Below are positions 9,397 to 18,682 of a stretch of 64,000 bases of DNA, one piece after another; the stretch's first letter is position 1; each line of letters begins with the position of its first letter. The notes beneath the pieces were generated by a model that worked only from the letters and a program-made list of their open reading frames with translations, was not told the origin of the DNA and did not search any database. Both the position numbers and the translations under genes were made by a program. Source of the stretch: Ureibacillus xyleni (GTDB lineage: Bacteria; Bacillota; Bacilli; Bacillales_A; Planococcaceae); assembly GCF_900217795.1 (NCBI RefSeq), contig NZ_OBMQ01000006.1:124001-188000 (forward strand), read 5' to 3'.

Positions 9397-10077
9397 TTAT
9401 TTTTTGTTTTTTACAAACTGATAAAGTACATAGATAATATATGTAGGTGCTGCAATATATATTAAGTATGGAAATGTACCATATGTTTTTTTATATAAAA
9501 TAAATAATAAACATCCTAAAAAAATCGTAACAATTGTACCGTACTTAGGTAATGGAACATCTTTTAAACTTGGAATTCTAAGCTTACTCACCATTAAGAA
9601 GCAAAGCGCAGTAAAAATTACCGTTGTTATGATATTGGGAATATGGTAATTAAATAAGGACAGTAAAGCTAAAATACCACCAGCTGCCGTAATTGGTACA
9701 CCAATAAAGTAATGTTGAGATGATTTATTACTGCTAATATTGAATCTGGCTAATCGAAAGGCTCCGAACAAAGGAAACAATCCTGCAATTGCTAAACCAG
9801 TTAACCCTAATTGGTAAAAATAGGTGTAATACATTAGAAATGATGGGGCTATTCCAAAAGTAACAATGTCAGCTAAAGAATCTAACTCTTTTCCTAAAGT
9901 GCTATCGGCATTTAAAATTCTAGCTAATCTACCGTCCATACTGTCTAACATCATGCCGATTATGATTAAAATTGCTGCGTTTTTGTAATGACCATTTGCA
10001 GCAAAACCTATTGAAAGAAAGCCGCAGTATAAATTGCCTAATGTTAACATATTGGGGATACCTTTTTTAATGCGCAA
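9397..10077 (-). CDS. pssA: CDP-diacylglycerol--serine O-phosphatidyltransferase
   Basis: Makes phosphatidylserine from CDP-diacylglycerol and serine, the first step to phosphatidylethanolamine. The CDP-alcohol phosphotransferase motif is complete: DGRLAR...G...DSLAD at about residues 49-71, following the DG-x2-AR-x8-G-x3-D-x3-D pattern. Several hydrophobic segments make it an integral membrane enzyme, and 226 residues is somewhat longer than the short Bacillus form. The start is a TTG at 10077 with AGGTGATGGAG just upstream; an ATG at codon 10 is the alternative. No psd decarboxylase gene is adjacent. Confidence 0.9.
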   Translation of the reverse strand: MRIKKGIPNMLTLGNLYCGFLSIGFAANGHYKNAAILIIIGMMLDSMDGRLARILNADSTLGKELDSLADIVTFGIAPSFLMYYTYFYQLGLTGLAIAGLFPLFGAFRLARFNISSNKSSQHYFIGVPITAAGGILALLSLFNYHIPNIITTVIFTALCFLMVSKLRIPSLKDVPLPKYGTIVTIFLGCLLFILYKKTYGTFPYLIYIAAPTYIIYVLYQFVKNKK

Positions 10078-10170
10078 ACTCCATCACCTACTATTTAAAA
10101 ATATTAATATATCGGAAATTGTTAAACTTTATCATCTGGTTGAATCGAGAAGATCCATCCACTAGTTACT

Positions 10171-10566
10171 TTACTGCTTTTTTGATATCTTTTCCACCGC
10201 CGGAACATCTGCAGGGGCGAAATTTAAATATCTAATCTCATCTCGAGATATCCATCTTACTTCGGCGTGCTCAGTTGCAATAGGTTCTCTTGCAATTAGT
10301 TTTGCTTTAAAAGTTTCCAATCTTACCATCACATCCTCATATTCATATGTTGTGTCTTCTACTTTTTCGCGAACCTCAATCTCACAATTGAACTCTTCTT
10401 TAATTTCCCGAACTAATGCTTCTTCGGGAGTTTCGCCAGTTTCAATTTTGCCACCAGGGAACTCCCAAAAACCTGCTAATGACATATCCGGTCCTCTTAA
10501 AGCGCAAAAAATTTCTTTCTGTTCGTTTTCTATGATTGCTCCCACAACATGGAATTGCTTTTTCAT
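10171..10566 (-). CDS. mutT: MutT-like Nudix hydrolase (8-oxo-dGTP diphosphatase type)
   Basis: Nudix enzyme that probably removes oxidised nucleotides from the pool. The Nudix box is GKIETGE...REIKEEF (about residues 37-57) with the catalytic REIKEE helix intact; the glycine usually found after EE-x is replaced by Asn. The N-terminal sequence KQFHVVGAIIENEQKEIFCALR and the FWEFPGGK strand fit the MutT/CTP pyrophosphohydrolase subgroup. 131 residues is a normal length. ATG 10566 is chosen because AGGTGA lies six bases upstream; the GTG at 10575 overlaps that site. It is divergent from the TPR gene. Confidence 0.88.
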   Translation of the reverse strand: MKKQFHVVGAIIENEQKEIFCALRGPDMSLAGFWEFPGGKIETGETPEEALVREIKEEFNCEIEVREKVEDTTYEYEDVMVRLETFKAKLIAREPIATEHAEVRWISRDEIRYLNFAPADVPAVEKISKKQ

Positions 10567-10660
10567 GTATTTCACCTATCCCATCTTTGATAAACCGTTT
10601 ACTATTTTGTGTTATAAAGTGTAAATTATTCAATAACGATATCAAAAGTAGGTGGCTATT

Positions 10661-11605
10661 ATGGACGATCATTATATTCCATATCAAAAGAACGAAATGG
10701 AACAATTGCGACGGGAAAAAGCAGCTTATGGAAGAAAGATGGTAAGGGTTCGTAATCAGGATACTCCTGAATTAACAGGTGAACGCTATTTACAAAAGAA
10801 GGAAAGGGAGCTTCGCCGGAGATTTGTTCGAATTCTTAATGCAGACAAAAATAATGCAGAGGTTCGCTATCGGTACGGAATTTTTTTAATGGATCGCAAG
10901 AAATATTCTCGAGCAATACAAAAGTTTGAAGAAGCTATCAAAATTAATGATAAACGTAATAGAACTTATCCTCTAGAAAAAGCACAACTTTTGAAGGCCC
11001 ATATGTTGATTGGCTATTGTGCTGGACAATTGTTAAAAGGAAGTCTTGAGAAAGCAGAGGAGTTAAATATCGAAGAAGCTTCATTCGATTACAGCCTAAA
11101 AGTAGAAGGTCGCGAAATTCAAGAAGTGATGTTAATGCTAGAAAATGCAACTGAACATTATACGGCTTATATAAATGGGAAGAAACAAATTCTTTCTTTA
11201 GAAGATTATTTACATTATAAAGCAGGGCTTCATGGTGACATGATACTTATTAGTTTTGTAGAAAAGGATGTTTTTATCAAAGTAGGGCAGCATGAGAAAC
11301 GCAATGTACCAAATGATTTATCAGCATTACTCCGTTTCCAACTAGAAACTATCCTAGAAAAAGGGATGGTTACGTATGATGACATAAGGTTTGAATATGA
11401 ATCCGATAGATCTTGGGCAACCCATCGGAAATATGTTTCACGCATCAATGAACTTGCAGAAGTAGAAGATGCAGGGGAAAAGATTTTTAAAGTGTCAGAA
11501 GGGACCTTTCAAAATCGTTATCCGCAAAGCTTTGAATTAGCGACATCAAATTACATCGTAGTCTTTCGTCAAAGCCAATTTTATGAAGATATTTTTGATT
11601 ATTAA
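10661..11605 (+). CDS. Tetratricopeptide-repeat protein of unknown role
   Basis: A 314-residue soluble protein. A very basic, charged N-terminus (about 1-60) leads into one or two TPR-like helical pairs (VRYRYGIFLMDRKKYSRA, about 68-90, and the following helix pair to about 140). The C-terminal 170 residues are not recognised; they could be a winged-helix-like region (inference only). ATG 10661 follows AGGTGG; GTG 10652 lies within that site. It is transcribed divergently from mutT and ends in its own terminator. TPRs usually mediate protein contacts, but no partner is evident from the neighbours. Confidence 0.65.
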   Translation: MDDHYIPYQKNEMEQLRREKAAYGRKMVRVRNQDTPELTGERYLQKKERELRRRFVRILNADKNNAEVRYRYGIFLMDRKKYSRAIQKFEEAIKINDKRNRTYPLEKAQLLKAHMLIGYCAGQLLKGSLEKAEELNIEEASFDYSLKVEGREIQEVMLMLENATEHYTAYINGKKQILSLEDYLHYKAGLHGDMILISFVEKDVFIKVGQHEKRNVPNDLSALLRFQLETILEKGMVTYDDIRFEYESDRSWATHRKYVSRINELAEVEDAGEKIFKVSEGTFQNRYPQSFELATSNYIVVFRQSQFYEDIFDY

Positions 11606-11616
11606 CTAGCTCCACC

Positions 11617-11645
11617 TGAGACAATCGCTGTCTCACCCTTTTCTT
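11617..11645 (+). terminator. Intrinsic terminator after the TPR gene
   Basis: TGAGACA (11617-11623) pairs with TGTCTCA (11629-11635), followed by CCCTTTTCTT. Confidence 0.6.
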
Positions 11646-11699
11646 ATACTTACATTACAAGTTCCAAACAGGGACAAAAAAGCATGAGGAGAGGGTACT

Positions 11700-13022
11700 A
11701 TGTTAGCAGTTAAAGAATTAATGACACGCTATGGATTTCTTTTGGAGGATAGTGATTTAGGAATACGCATTACCGACACGAATGAGCAAAATATGATGCA
11801 TTTTCATCAGGTAATGGAGAAGGTTGATGGCATTCAAGAAATGGAAGAAACAGCTTTCATTCAATTGCTCGAGGCACTTTATGAATCTACAGGTGAAATG
11901 CTGTTTCAGTATAATCAACTTCCTTTACACACGGTTGATATTTATGTTCGTGGTCTAGTAATGCAATTAAACCGATTAGGATGTGCTACTACTGGAAGCT
12001 GTGATGGTCATGATAAAAGTAGAGCCCATATCTACTTTACGAATGCAGGGACGGCAAAAAGAGCAGCAATTTTATTAAAGTATGTAGGGGTACGATTCGA
12101 TTTAATTCAATCCCATGTGAACTTCATTGAAAGTCGGTATGAGCTTCCGAAGTTTGCTAGTAAATTAGCGAACCTAACTGTGGAAGAGGCCGAAAAAATA
12201 TTTCATAATCACAATCCGTTAATGAACAAAGAAGATTATTTTACCTTACTCGAAAAACTGCTATCAATTTCTGGGGTAAGTGGTGAAGAAGAAGATATCC
12301 GAACATTTGTAGTGGAGCAATTAACACCATATGTGGATGATTTAGAAATTGATCATTACGGGAATATCTTAGCACAAGTGAAGAAAGGAAATGGTCCAAC
12401 CGTTTTATTAAATGCTCATTTAGATACAGTGGATGGTTTTGTGCATAATCGTATTATTTTAAAGAACAATCATATTTGGACATCAAGTGAAGGGATTCTT
12501 GGTGCCGATGATCGTGCGGGTGTTTGTGTATTACTAGCTATGGCGCGTTCGATTCACCATATGAATTTCCGAGGTACGATAAAGTTTGCTTTCACAGTAG
12601 AGGAAGAAATCGGTTTAGTAGGAGCAAGAAAAGTAGCGAAGTCTTTCTTATGGGATGTCGATATGGCCTTTGTTGTTGATAGAAGGGGAACAAGTGATAT
12701 TGTTACGTCTTGTGGTGGTTATATCCCATTTTGTATAGATGAATTTGCTCGTGGTGTTGAACGTATTGGGAGACGTGTGCACCGTAATCGTTGGGCAGCA
12801 GTTGCTGGGGGAAGTAGCGACACAAGAGTATGGGCAGAACAAGGCATTAACAGTGTAAATCTATCTGCAGGTTATCACGATGAACATACTAGTAGTGAAA
12901 CACTCGACATTGAGGCAAACTACGGAACTTATGAATATGTTATTCAGTTGGTAGAAGAAAGCAGGAATTTAGTAAGGTCCAAGATAGAACGCAAACCTTC
13001 AAGATTACGAAAAAATGATTAA
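11700..13022 (+). CDS. M20/M28-type metallopeptidase with extra N-terminal domain
   Basis: The C-terminal part (about 178-430) is a zinc aminopeptidase/peptidase: NAHLDTVDG (about 238-246) supplies His and Asp, LGADDRAG (about 263) the bridging Asp, EEEIG (about 302) the catalytic Glu, and GYHDEHTS (about 396) the last metal His. The first roughly 175 residues form a separate domain I do not recognise, with a Gly/Cys-containing TTGSCDGHDKSRAH segment (about 97-110) that could bind a ligand or metal (inference). No signal peptide is seen, so it is probably cytosolic. ATG 11700 follows GAGGAGAGGG. The substrate is unknown. Confidence 0.8.
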   Translation: MLAVKELMTRYGFLLEDSDLGIRITDTNEQNMMHFHQVMEKVDGIQEMEETAFIQLLEALYESTGEMLFQYNQLPLHTVDIYVRGLVMQLNRLGCATTGSCDGHDKSRAHIYFTNAGTAKRAAILLKYVGVRFDLIQSHVNFIESRYELPKFASKLANLTVEEAEKIFHNHNPLMNKEDYFTLLEKLLSISGVSGEEEDIRTFVVEQLTPYVDDLEIDHYGNILAQVKKGNGPTVLLNAHLDTVDGFVHNRIILKNNHIWTSSEGILGADDRAGVCVLLAMARSIHHMNFRGTIKFAFTVEEEIGLVGARKVAKSFLWDVDMAFVVDRRGTSDIVTSCGGYIPFCIDEFARGVERIGRRVHRNRWAAVAGGSSDTRVWAEQGINSVNLSAGYHDEHTSSETLDIEANYGTYEYVIQLVEESRNLVRSKIERKPSRLRKND

Positions 13023-13028
13023 AGTAAG

Positions 13029-13060
13029 AAGCAGTTGTGTTTTATCGCAACTGCTTTATT
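13029..13060 (+). terminator. Intrinsic terminator after the peptidase
   Basis: AAGCAGTTG and CAACTGCTT form a perfect 9-bp stem with a 10-base loop, followed by TATT. The T-tract is short. Confidence 0.65.
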
Positions 13061-13141
13061 AAGTTCCACTCATTCCCATATTGGTTATCTTCAGTAATCA
13101 GCCTATAATAAATAGTATTATAGATTAAAGGAGTTGGTGTC

Positions 13142-14941
13142 ATGGCAATCATCGTACCAACATTAGAAGAAATAGATAAACTAAAACAAAAACCAACAAG
13201 TGGTGAAAGTACATTATTAACATTTTTGTCGAACTTAAATGATGAATATACGGTTTATTTTCAACCATTTCTAAATGGGAGCTTACCGGATTTTATTATC
13301 TTACATCGCACAAAAGGAATTTTAATTATTGAAGTAAAAGATTGGAATCTTAATTTATATAAAATTTCAAATAATCATTGGTATGTGCAAACCTCAAATA
13401 AACCTGCGAAAGTAAAGTCGCCGATAAAACAAGTGCAAGATTATAAAGAGCATATCTTTTCTTTTATACAAGGATTTGTTGAAGATAGTATTCATCAGTC
13501 TTCAAAATTTGGTTATGTCCAAACTGCTGTTTATTTTCATAATATGCCCGAAAGTGAAGCGCTCAATTTTTGTAGAGAGTGCAGGGAGTATAATAGATGG
13601 GTAACAATTCTAGGAAGCGATTCTTTAAATTTTGATCGTTTTAGAAATATGCACTTTTTCAGATCAAACTTATCACAAGATTTCACAAATCGATATTATC
13701 ATGAGTTTCAACTACTATTTGCACCGTCAATTCACCTACTCGAACTAGGGAAAGAGATAACCTATAGTAAGGAGCAACAAAAGTTAATTAAGAGTAAAAA
13801 GGGTGAAGTGAAAATTAAAGGTGTCGCAGGTTCTGGAAAAACATTTGTGTTGGCGAAACGAGCGGTCAATGCGCAAAAGCGAACAAAAAGTAGGGTGCTG
13901 ATACTAACCTATAATATTACGTTACGAAATTTTATTCGGGATAAATTAAATCAAGTGCGCGATGAATTCCCATGGAGTATGTTTCATATTGATAATTATC
14001 ATAATTTCATTAATACGATGGCCAATGAATATGAAGTGGAAATAACAAACTATGAAGATCTCAATTTGTTTGATAATGTAGAAATTCAAAAATACAATGC
14101 AATCTTCATTGATGAGATTCAGGACTATAACTATAACTGGCAGATGATGATTAAGAAGTATTTTTTAGTAAAGAACGGCGAACTGGTTGTATTTGGCGAT
14201 GAAAAGCAGAATATTTATGGTACTACGCTAGATCAATGGGATATAAATACAATCATTGAGGATGAGGAATGGAAAACATTAAATGAATCCTATCGTTTAT
14301 CAACAGTCATTTCCGAACTAGCCTTAAGTTATTTTGAGAAGTATTTGAAAAGGCGATACAAAAAACTGGAGTTTAGTACGCAGCAGGAGTTAAGTTTAGA
14401 AACAGGATATATCGGGGACGTTCATGCTAATTTTATTGATTTAGAGCCTTTTTGTGATTTTATCTATCAATATATTCATGAACAGAAAATTACTTATAAT
14501 GATGTCGTAATTTTAGGAAGGCACATTAAGACGTTACGAGAAATCGAATATATTTTTCGAACAAAATATCATCTCCAATTAACGAAAACATTTGAAACGA
14601 AAGAGACCTTTGAGTTGTTAAATCGTAAATTCCATAAACAACCTTGGATACTAAATGATAAACTTCAACAAGTAAGAAAAAATGAAAAGATTGCATTTCA
14701 AATGAATCGGGGGACGATGAAAATATCCACAATCCATAGCTTTAAAGGTTGGGAAGCAGAAAATGTTTTCTTATTACTTGAAAATCCCTTTGGCCAGGAT
14801 GAAGATGCGGTAGATGAAGAATTAATTTATACGGGCATTACCCGTTCTAAAAGTAAGTTACTATTTTTAAATTTGGAAATTACAAAATACCAATCTTTCC
14901 TTCATCAAAATAGAGAAATTGTAAATGAAATTATCAAATAA
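13142..14941 (+). CDS. NERD-domain superfamily 1 helicase
   Basis: A fusion of a NERD nuclease-like domain and a UvrD/Rep-type helicase. The NERD part (about 1-130) shows GSLPDFIILHRTKGILIIEVKDW, where D and E-x-K resemble a PD-(D/E)XK site. The helicase has Walker A GVAGSGKT (about 226-233), Walker B IFIDEIQD (about 321-328), FGDEKQNIYG (about 351), STIHSFKGWEAENV (about 529), and a C-terminal YTGITRSKSKL motif (about 562). It probably acts in DNA repair or defence; NERD-helicases occur in both contexts. It stands alone, with AAAGGAG a little before ATG 13142, about 4.4 kb from the restriction island. Confidence 0.85.
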   Translation: MAIIVPTLEEIDKLKQKPTSGESTLLTFLSNLNDEYTVYFQPFLNGSLPDFIILHRTKGILIIEVKDWNLNLYKISNNHWYVQTSNKPAKVKSPIKQVQDYKEHIFSFIQGFVEDSIHQSSKFGYVQTAVYFHNMPESEALNFCRECREYNRWVTILGSDSLNFDRFRNMHFFRSNLSQDFTNRYYHEFQLLFAPSIHLLELGKEITYSKEQQKLIKSKKGEVKIKGVAGSGKTFVLAKRAVNAQKRTKSRVLILTYNITLRNFIRDKLNQVRDEFPWSMFHIDNYHNFINTMANEYEVEITNYEDLNLFDNVEIQKYNAIFIDEIQDYNYNWQMMIKKYFLVKNGELVVFGDEKQNIYGTTLDQWDINTIIEDEEWKTLNESYRLSTVISELALSYFEKYLKRRYKKLEFSTQQELSLETGYIGDVHANFIDLEPFCDFIYQYIHEQKITYNDVVILGRHIKTLREIEYIFRTKYHLQLTKTFETKETFELLNRKFHKQPWILNDKLQQVRKNEKIAFQMNRGTMKISTIHSFKGWEAENVFLLLENPFGQDEDAVDEELIYTGITRSKSKLLFLNLEITKYQSFLHQNREIVNEIIK

Positions 14942-15062
14942 GATTCATACGTTACGTAATAAATATGGTTAAATAAAATTTACAAGAAGAGTCTTTACAT
15001 TATTATAATCAGTTTTTAGCCGTGCACCTTAGTAAATCTATGGAAGAAGTGAGGAGAACCAT

Positions 15063-15347
15063 ATGCCAATAGCTATCATCATTTTAGTATTAGCCATTAT
15101 ATCGGCTGTCTTTTTAAGTCGTAGGGCTACTAAAAAACGGAAATTTCTCATTTGGGGGATTACAACCATTCTTTTCATTGCACCACTAATATCTTGGGTT
15201 TCAGGTATCTTATTCGGTATTAGTGTAGGGGATGGATTTGCCGGAATGACAATCATGGTATATGGCTTTGTTTTTTTAGAAGTAATAGGGTTCATTATTT
15301 TATATTTCGGTATATTTAAACGTGAAAAATTTAAAGACTTAATGTAA
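15063..15347 (+). CDS. Small hypothetical membrane protein
   Basis: A 94-residue protein with three hydrophobic segments (about 2-18, 30-50 and 57-84), a short basic loop RRATKKRK between the first two and a basic C-terminus. GTGAGGAG stands six bases before ATG 15063 and an intrinsic terminator follows, so expression as a single gene is likely. I do not recognise the family and no function can be assigned. Confidence 0.65.
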   Translation: MPIAIIILVLAIISAVFLSRRATKKRKFLIWGITTILFIAPLISWVSGILFGISVGDGFAGMTIMVYGFVFLEVIGFIILYFGIFKREKFKDLM

Positions 15348-15380
15348 GTGCGTCTACAATTTGGTAGATGCGCTTTTTTT
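15348..15380 (+). terminator. Intrinsic terminator after the small membrane gene
   Basis: GTGCGTCTAC (15348-15357) pairs with GTAGATGCGC (15364-15373) around a six-base loop, followed by seven T. Confidence 0.85.
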
Positions 15381-15441
15381 ATGCATGCTTCCTTTCTATA
15401 AGAAACATACTATTCAATAATAAATGGAATCAGGTGAAACT

Positions 15442-16992
15442 ATGCTGCGTAAATTTTTCATAGTAATTGGAGCAGTGTTGATTGTTTTAGTATGTTTTGT
15501 AATGGCTCTATCGATATCAAAGCCTAAAGATATTTCTGACATAAAAATTACCCAACAAGAAAAAAGGATTGTTCTTATTACGATTGATTCTTTAATGAGT
15601 GAGCCTCTTCAAAAGGCAATGGCTGAAGGGAAGGCCCCGGCATTTTCGTTTTTAGTTGAAAATGGACAGCTATATACGGATATGGTTAGTTCATATCCTA
15701 CAATGTCTGTTACTCTTGATAGTTCTTTACTAACGGGTGTTTTTGCGGACGAACATAAAATTCCAGGTCTAATATGGTTTAACCAAGATGCAAACCGAAT
15801 TGTTAGTTATGGTAGCGGCCCTGGCGAAATTTGGAATGATGGTGTACGAAATGTTGTTCAAGATAGTGTAATTCGATTGAATAATAAACATCTCAGTTCA
15901 AGTGTTACAACCATTCACGAGGAACTGGCAAATCGCAATATTCAATCGGCGTCAATTAATGGTCTCATTTATCGTGGGAAAGTGGAGCAAAACCTTAATG
16001 TGCCATTTCTTATATCGACAATGAAGATTTTGCCGAAAAATATTGAGGTAAAAGGACCAACAATTCTGTCTCTTGGTGCTTTATCGCAGTTGAGTCCAAA
16101 TAATAATTTGCAAAAATTCGCTTGGGACAAAATGGGGGTAAGTAATGAATTTTCCGTTCGGGAGTTTAAATATTTATTGGAGCAAAATCAATTGCCATCT
16201 TTTACTCTTGCCTACTTACCGGATGCAGATGCACGCATACACTCTAAAGGATCAGATGATTTACAAGCAATTGAAAAGGCTGATGAATCCTTACAAGACC
16301 TATTAAATTCTTTTTCATCATGGGAAGAGGCAATAAAGAGTGTTACTTGGATTGTGCTTGGGGATAGTGGTCAATCTGCTGTAAAAAAAGATAAATCATT
16401 AATTGATCTAAATAAAGTTCTAAGCAAATATTCATTTTGGGAACGCAACAATCAAGACGGCCAAATTGCTTTTGCGGTGAATGAACGGATGGCCTATATT
16501 TACTTGAAAGACGATAAACTCAATATTCAAGAAGTTGTAGAGATTTTAAAAAAGGATGACCGAATCGCATTTATTTCGTGGAGCGAGAATGAGCAGAACT
16601 ATGTGACAGCACCAAATAATGAAGAGTTAGTTTTTTCGAAACAAGGCAATTTGAAAGATGAATACAATCAAACTTGGGACATAGAAGGGGACGAATCTAT
16701 TTTAGATTTAACAGTCCAAAATGGGGAAATTCAATTTAACAATTATCCTGATGCACTTGCCAGATTAAATGGAGCTCTCCATTCACATAAAGGACGTTAT
16801 ATTATTGTGGATGCTGTGCCTAATTATGAGTTTATAGAAAAACATAGTTACGATCATGCAGGTGGGGGAGCTCACGGATCGTTGCATAAAGTCGATTCAC
16901 TCGTACCACTCATTATTACAGGAACAGATTCAAAACCAAGTTCCCTCCGATTAGTTGATATTAAAGATTGGGTTCTTCAAATGCTCGAGTAA
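15442..16992 (+). CDS. Membrane-anchored alkaline-phosphatase-superfamily phosphodiesterase
   Basis: Belongs to the type I phosphodiesterase/nucleotide pyrophosphatase group of the alkaline phosphatase superfamily. An N-terminal hydrophobic helix (about 5-25) is a signal anchor, placing the enzyme outside the membrane. ITIDSLMSEPL (about 46) supplies the first metal Asp, and the nucleophile Ser/Thr is expected in SSYPTMSVTLDSSLLTG (about 84-100). The family's Asp and His metal ligands are seen in YLPDADARIHSKG (about 258), VLGDSGQS (about 305) and GGAHGSLHKVDSLVP (about 475). ATG 15442 follows CAGGTGA; an in-frame ATG at 15424 lies before that site. The substrate is unknown. Confidence 0.78.
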   Translation: MLRKFFIVIGAVLIVLVCFVMALSISKPKDISDIKITQQEKRIVLITIDSLMSEPLQKAMAEGKAPAFSFLVENGQLYTDMVSSYPTMSVTLDSSLLTGVFADEHKIPGLIWFNQDANRIVSYGSGPGEIWNDGVRNVVQDSVIRLNNKHLSSSVTTIHEELANRNIQSASINGLIYRGKVEQNLNVPFLISTMKILPKNIEVKGPTILSLGALSQLSPNNNLQKFAWDKMGVSNEFSVREFKYLLEQNQLPSFTLAYLPDADARIHSKGSDDLQAIEKADESLQDLLNSFSSWEEAIKSVTWIVLGDSGQSAVKKDKSLIDLNKVLSKYSFWERNNQDGQIAFAVNERMAYIYLKDDKLNIQEVVEILKKDDRIAFISWSENEQNYVTAPNNEELVFSKQGNLKDEYNQTWDIEGDESILDLTVQNGEIQFNNYPDALARLNGALHSHKGRYIIVDAVPNYEFIEKHSYDHAGGGAHGSLHKVDSLVPLIITGTDSKPSSLRLVDIKDWVLQMLE

Positions 16993-16998
16993 ATTAAA

Positions 16999-17025
16999 TC
17001 GCGGCCTACAAATTGTAAGCCGCGA
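16999..17025. terminator. Hairpin between convergent genes
   Basis: TCGCGGC and GCCGCGA form a strong 7-bp GC stem between the convergent phosphodiesterase and anti-sigma genes. T-rich tracts are weak on both sides, so it may serve both directions imperfectly. Confidence 0.5.
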
Positions 17026-17032
17026 AAATCCT

Positions 17033-18085
17033 TTAATTAATTCTCTTCTTGTCTTTACTCATAATAATTAAATCGTAAGGGTCGTTTCGAATATCCTTTG
17101 TTCTTTCATCGCTTTGAATAAATTGCGTGATTTCATTTTCAATCTTCTCAACAAGTTCTTCAACATCTGGGTCTGTGGATTTTATGGATGTTTTCAATTT
17201 TAGCATTAAAGGATAAGGGTGGAAGGAATACGAATAACCGGTAACATTAAAGTCTTCATTTTCCATTAACGCACCACCTATATAGTGAACAATACCATTT
17301 TTCTCCCATCGTAACTCCTGTTCACGAGCCTTCATATCAATTCGTGTAATTCGCATTTTGAAATCATCACCATACTTTGAAGAGGCTGATTTTAATAGCT
17401 CTTTTAATTTTTCCATTCGTTCTTTGGATTCCGTATTCGGGACTGCAACATATATAAAATTCTCTACATTATTTACACGAGCTTCAATTGGGAAAGCTGG
17501 TTCATAATGATTTTCATTTAGGAGTGCCATAATTTCATCGTGTAAAGCTTCACTGTCCTTGATCATCTTTTTAGTCTCAGGATCATCTTCTGGCCAAGGA
17601 ATTTCCTCCCCTGCTTTTACATCGATTGAAAAATTACCAAGATTTTTTTCCTGAAGAGCTGTATCGACATTTGTAACTACTTTCTCTTTCATTGCTTGAA
17701 TTTCTTCGTCTGTTCCAAGAAGTGTAATGTTAATTTGTTGCTTTGATATTTCAAGATTTAGTAGTTTCTTTTCTTGTTTATTGATAACGTCAATTACCGT
17801 ATCATATAAATCAACCGTACGTTCCTGTTGATTGATAAATTCCGCAATATAAGGGATGTTGCTAACGACTTTAGCCATAGCTGGTGAAACGTATGTTGAA
17901 GCAATAAGTATCCCCACTAACCCAATAGTAGATACTGCTGTAAGAGTCATTCTTTTAACGAATAAAATGTTGCGGCCCTTTTTGCCTATTTTATGAAATT
18001 CTCCAACTTTCTTTGACACATGTTCCTTATGCTTCTGTTCAAACTTTAAATCTCTTTGTTCTGGATAGTTCCATTTATCTTTCAT
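17033..18085 (-). CDS. Putative anti-sigma factor (DUF4030/DUF4179-like), membrane bound
   Basis: A charged cytoplasmic N-terminus (about 1-44) precedes one transmembrane helix (about 45-66, TLTAVSTIGLVGILIASTYVSP), then a 280-residue, probably extracellular domain rich in Lys and Glu. The segment SPAMAKVVSNIPYIAEFI right after the helix is typical of regulators encoded next to ECF sigma factors. AGGAGG stands nine bases before ATG 18085, and the gene overlaps the end of the sigma gene by 11 bases, so it is translationally coupled and likely holds that sigma factor at the membrane. The family name is from memory; the signal sensed is unknown. Confidence 0.7.
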   Translation of the reverse strand: MKDKWNYPEQRDLKFEQKHKEHVSKKVGEFHKIGKKGRNILFVKRMTLTAVSTIGLVGILIASTYVSPAMAKVVSNIPYIAEFINQQERTVDLYDTVIDVINKQEKKLLNLEISKQQINITLLGTDEEIQAMKEKVVTNVDTALQEKNLGNFSIDVKAGEEIPWPEDDPETKKMIKDSEALHDEIMALLNENHYEPAFPIEARVNNVENFIYVAVPNTESKERMEKLKELLKSASSKYGDDFKMRITRIDMKAREQELRWEKNGIVHYIGGALMENEDFNVTGYSYSFHPYPLMLKLKTSIKSTDPDVEELVEKIENEITQFIQSDERTKDIRNDPYDLIIMSKDKKRIN

Positions 18086-18647
18086 CGATGATTTCCTCCT
18101 CTAACGTCATTTTTAAGGCTGCTCTAGCACGGTGTAATCTAGTTTTTACAGTGTTACTTTTAATACTTAAAAGTTCGGCAATCTCATCAATGGTGAAACC
18201 TTCATAGTAATAAAGGATGATGGATTCTCTTAGCTTTGTTGGAAGTGCTAATACTTTATGAAACAACTCTTCATTTTCTTCGTTTGCTAATATTTTTGAC
18301 TCCGAAGAATGGATGCTACCTTTAAAAAATGATTGAACTTTATCTCGATAATAAACGTTTCTATATGACCAGCTTTTTAAATAGTCTTTGCATTTATTAA
18401 CAGTAATTCGATAAATCCAAGTTTTATAAGTGGATTTTTGTTCAAAATTATAAAGGTGTTTGTAACAGCTAATAAATACTTCCTGCGAAATATCTTCCGC
18501 AATTTGTTTTTCCTTTACATAAGTATAGGCAAGTCTAATCACCATATCGCCATACTCTTCCATCAACCATTCTAGTTGTTCTTCTTTTGAAGTATGGTTC
18601 ACTTCCGAAATGGTGGGGGATTGCAAATGAATCAGTTTTACATGCAT
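18075..18647 (-). CDS. ECF-type RNA polymerase sigma factor
   Basis: A 190-residue sigma-70 family protein. Region 2 is MEEYGDMVIRLAYTYVKEKQIAEDISQEVFISCYKHL with the following TYKTWIYRITVNKCKDYLK (about 25-83). Region 4 is ALPTKLRESIILYYYEGFTIDEIAELLSIKSNTVKTRLHRAR (about 135-178), containing the -35-binding helix-turn-helix. ATG 18647 is preferred because AGAGGA lies eight bases upstream; longer in-frame versions run into the promoter region. A GGAAC/CGTC element just upstream suggests that it transcribes its own gene. Its anti-sigma partner is the overlapping downstream gene. Confidence 0.9.
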   Translation of the reverse strand: MHVKLIHLQSPTISEVNHTSKEEQLEWLMEEYGDMVIRLAYTYVKEKQIAEDISQEVFISCYKHLYNFEQKSTYKTWIYRITVNKCKDYLKSWSYRNVYYRDKVQSFFKGSIHSSESKILANEENEELFHKVLALPTKLRESIILYYYEGFTIDEIAELLSIKSNTVKTRLHRARAALKMTLEEEIIDER

Positions 18648-18682
18648 TTTTAATTCCTCTTTTTTTATGTTTTTATACGTTA

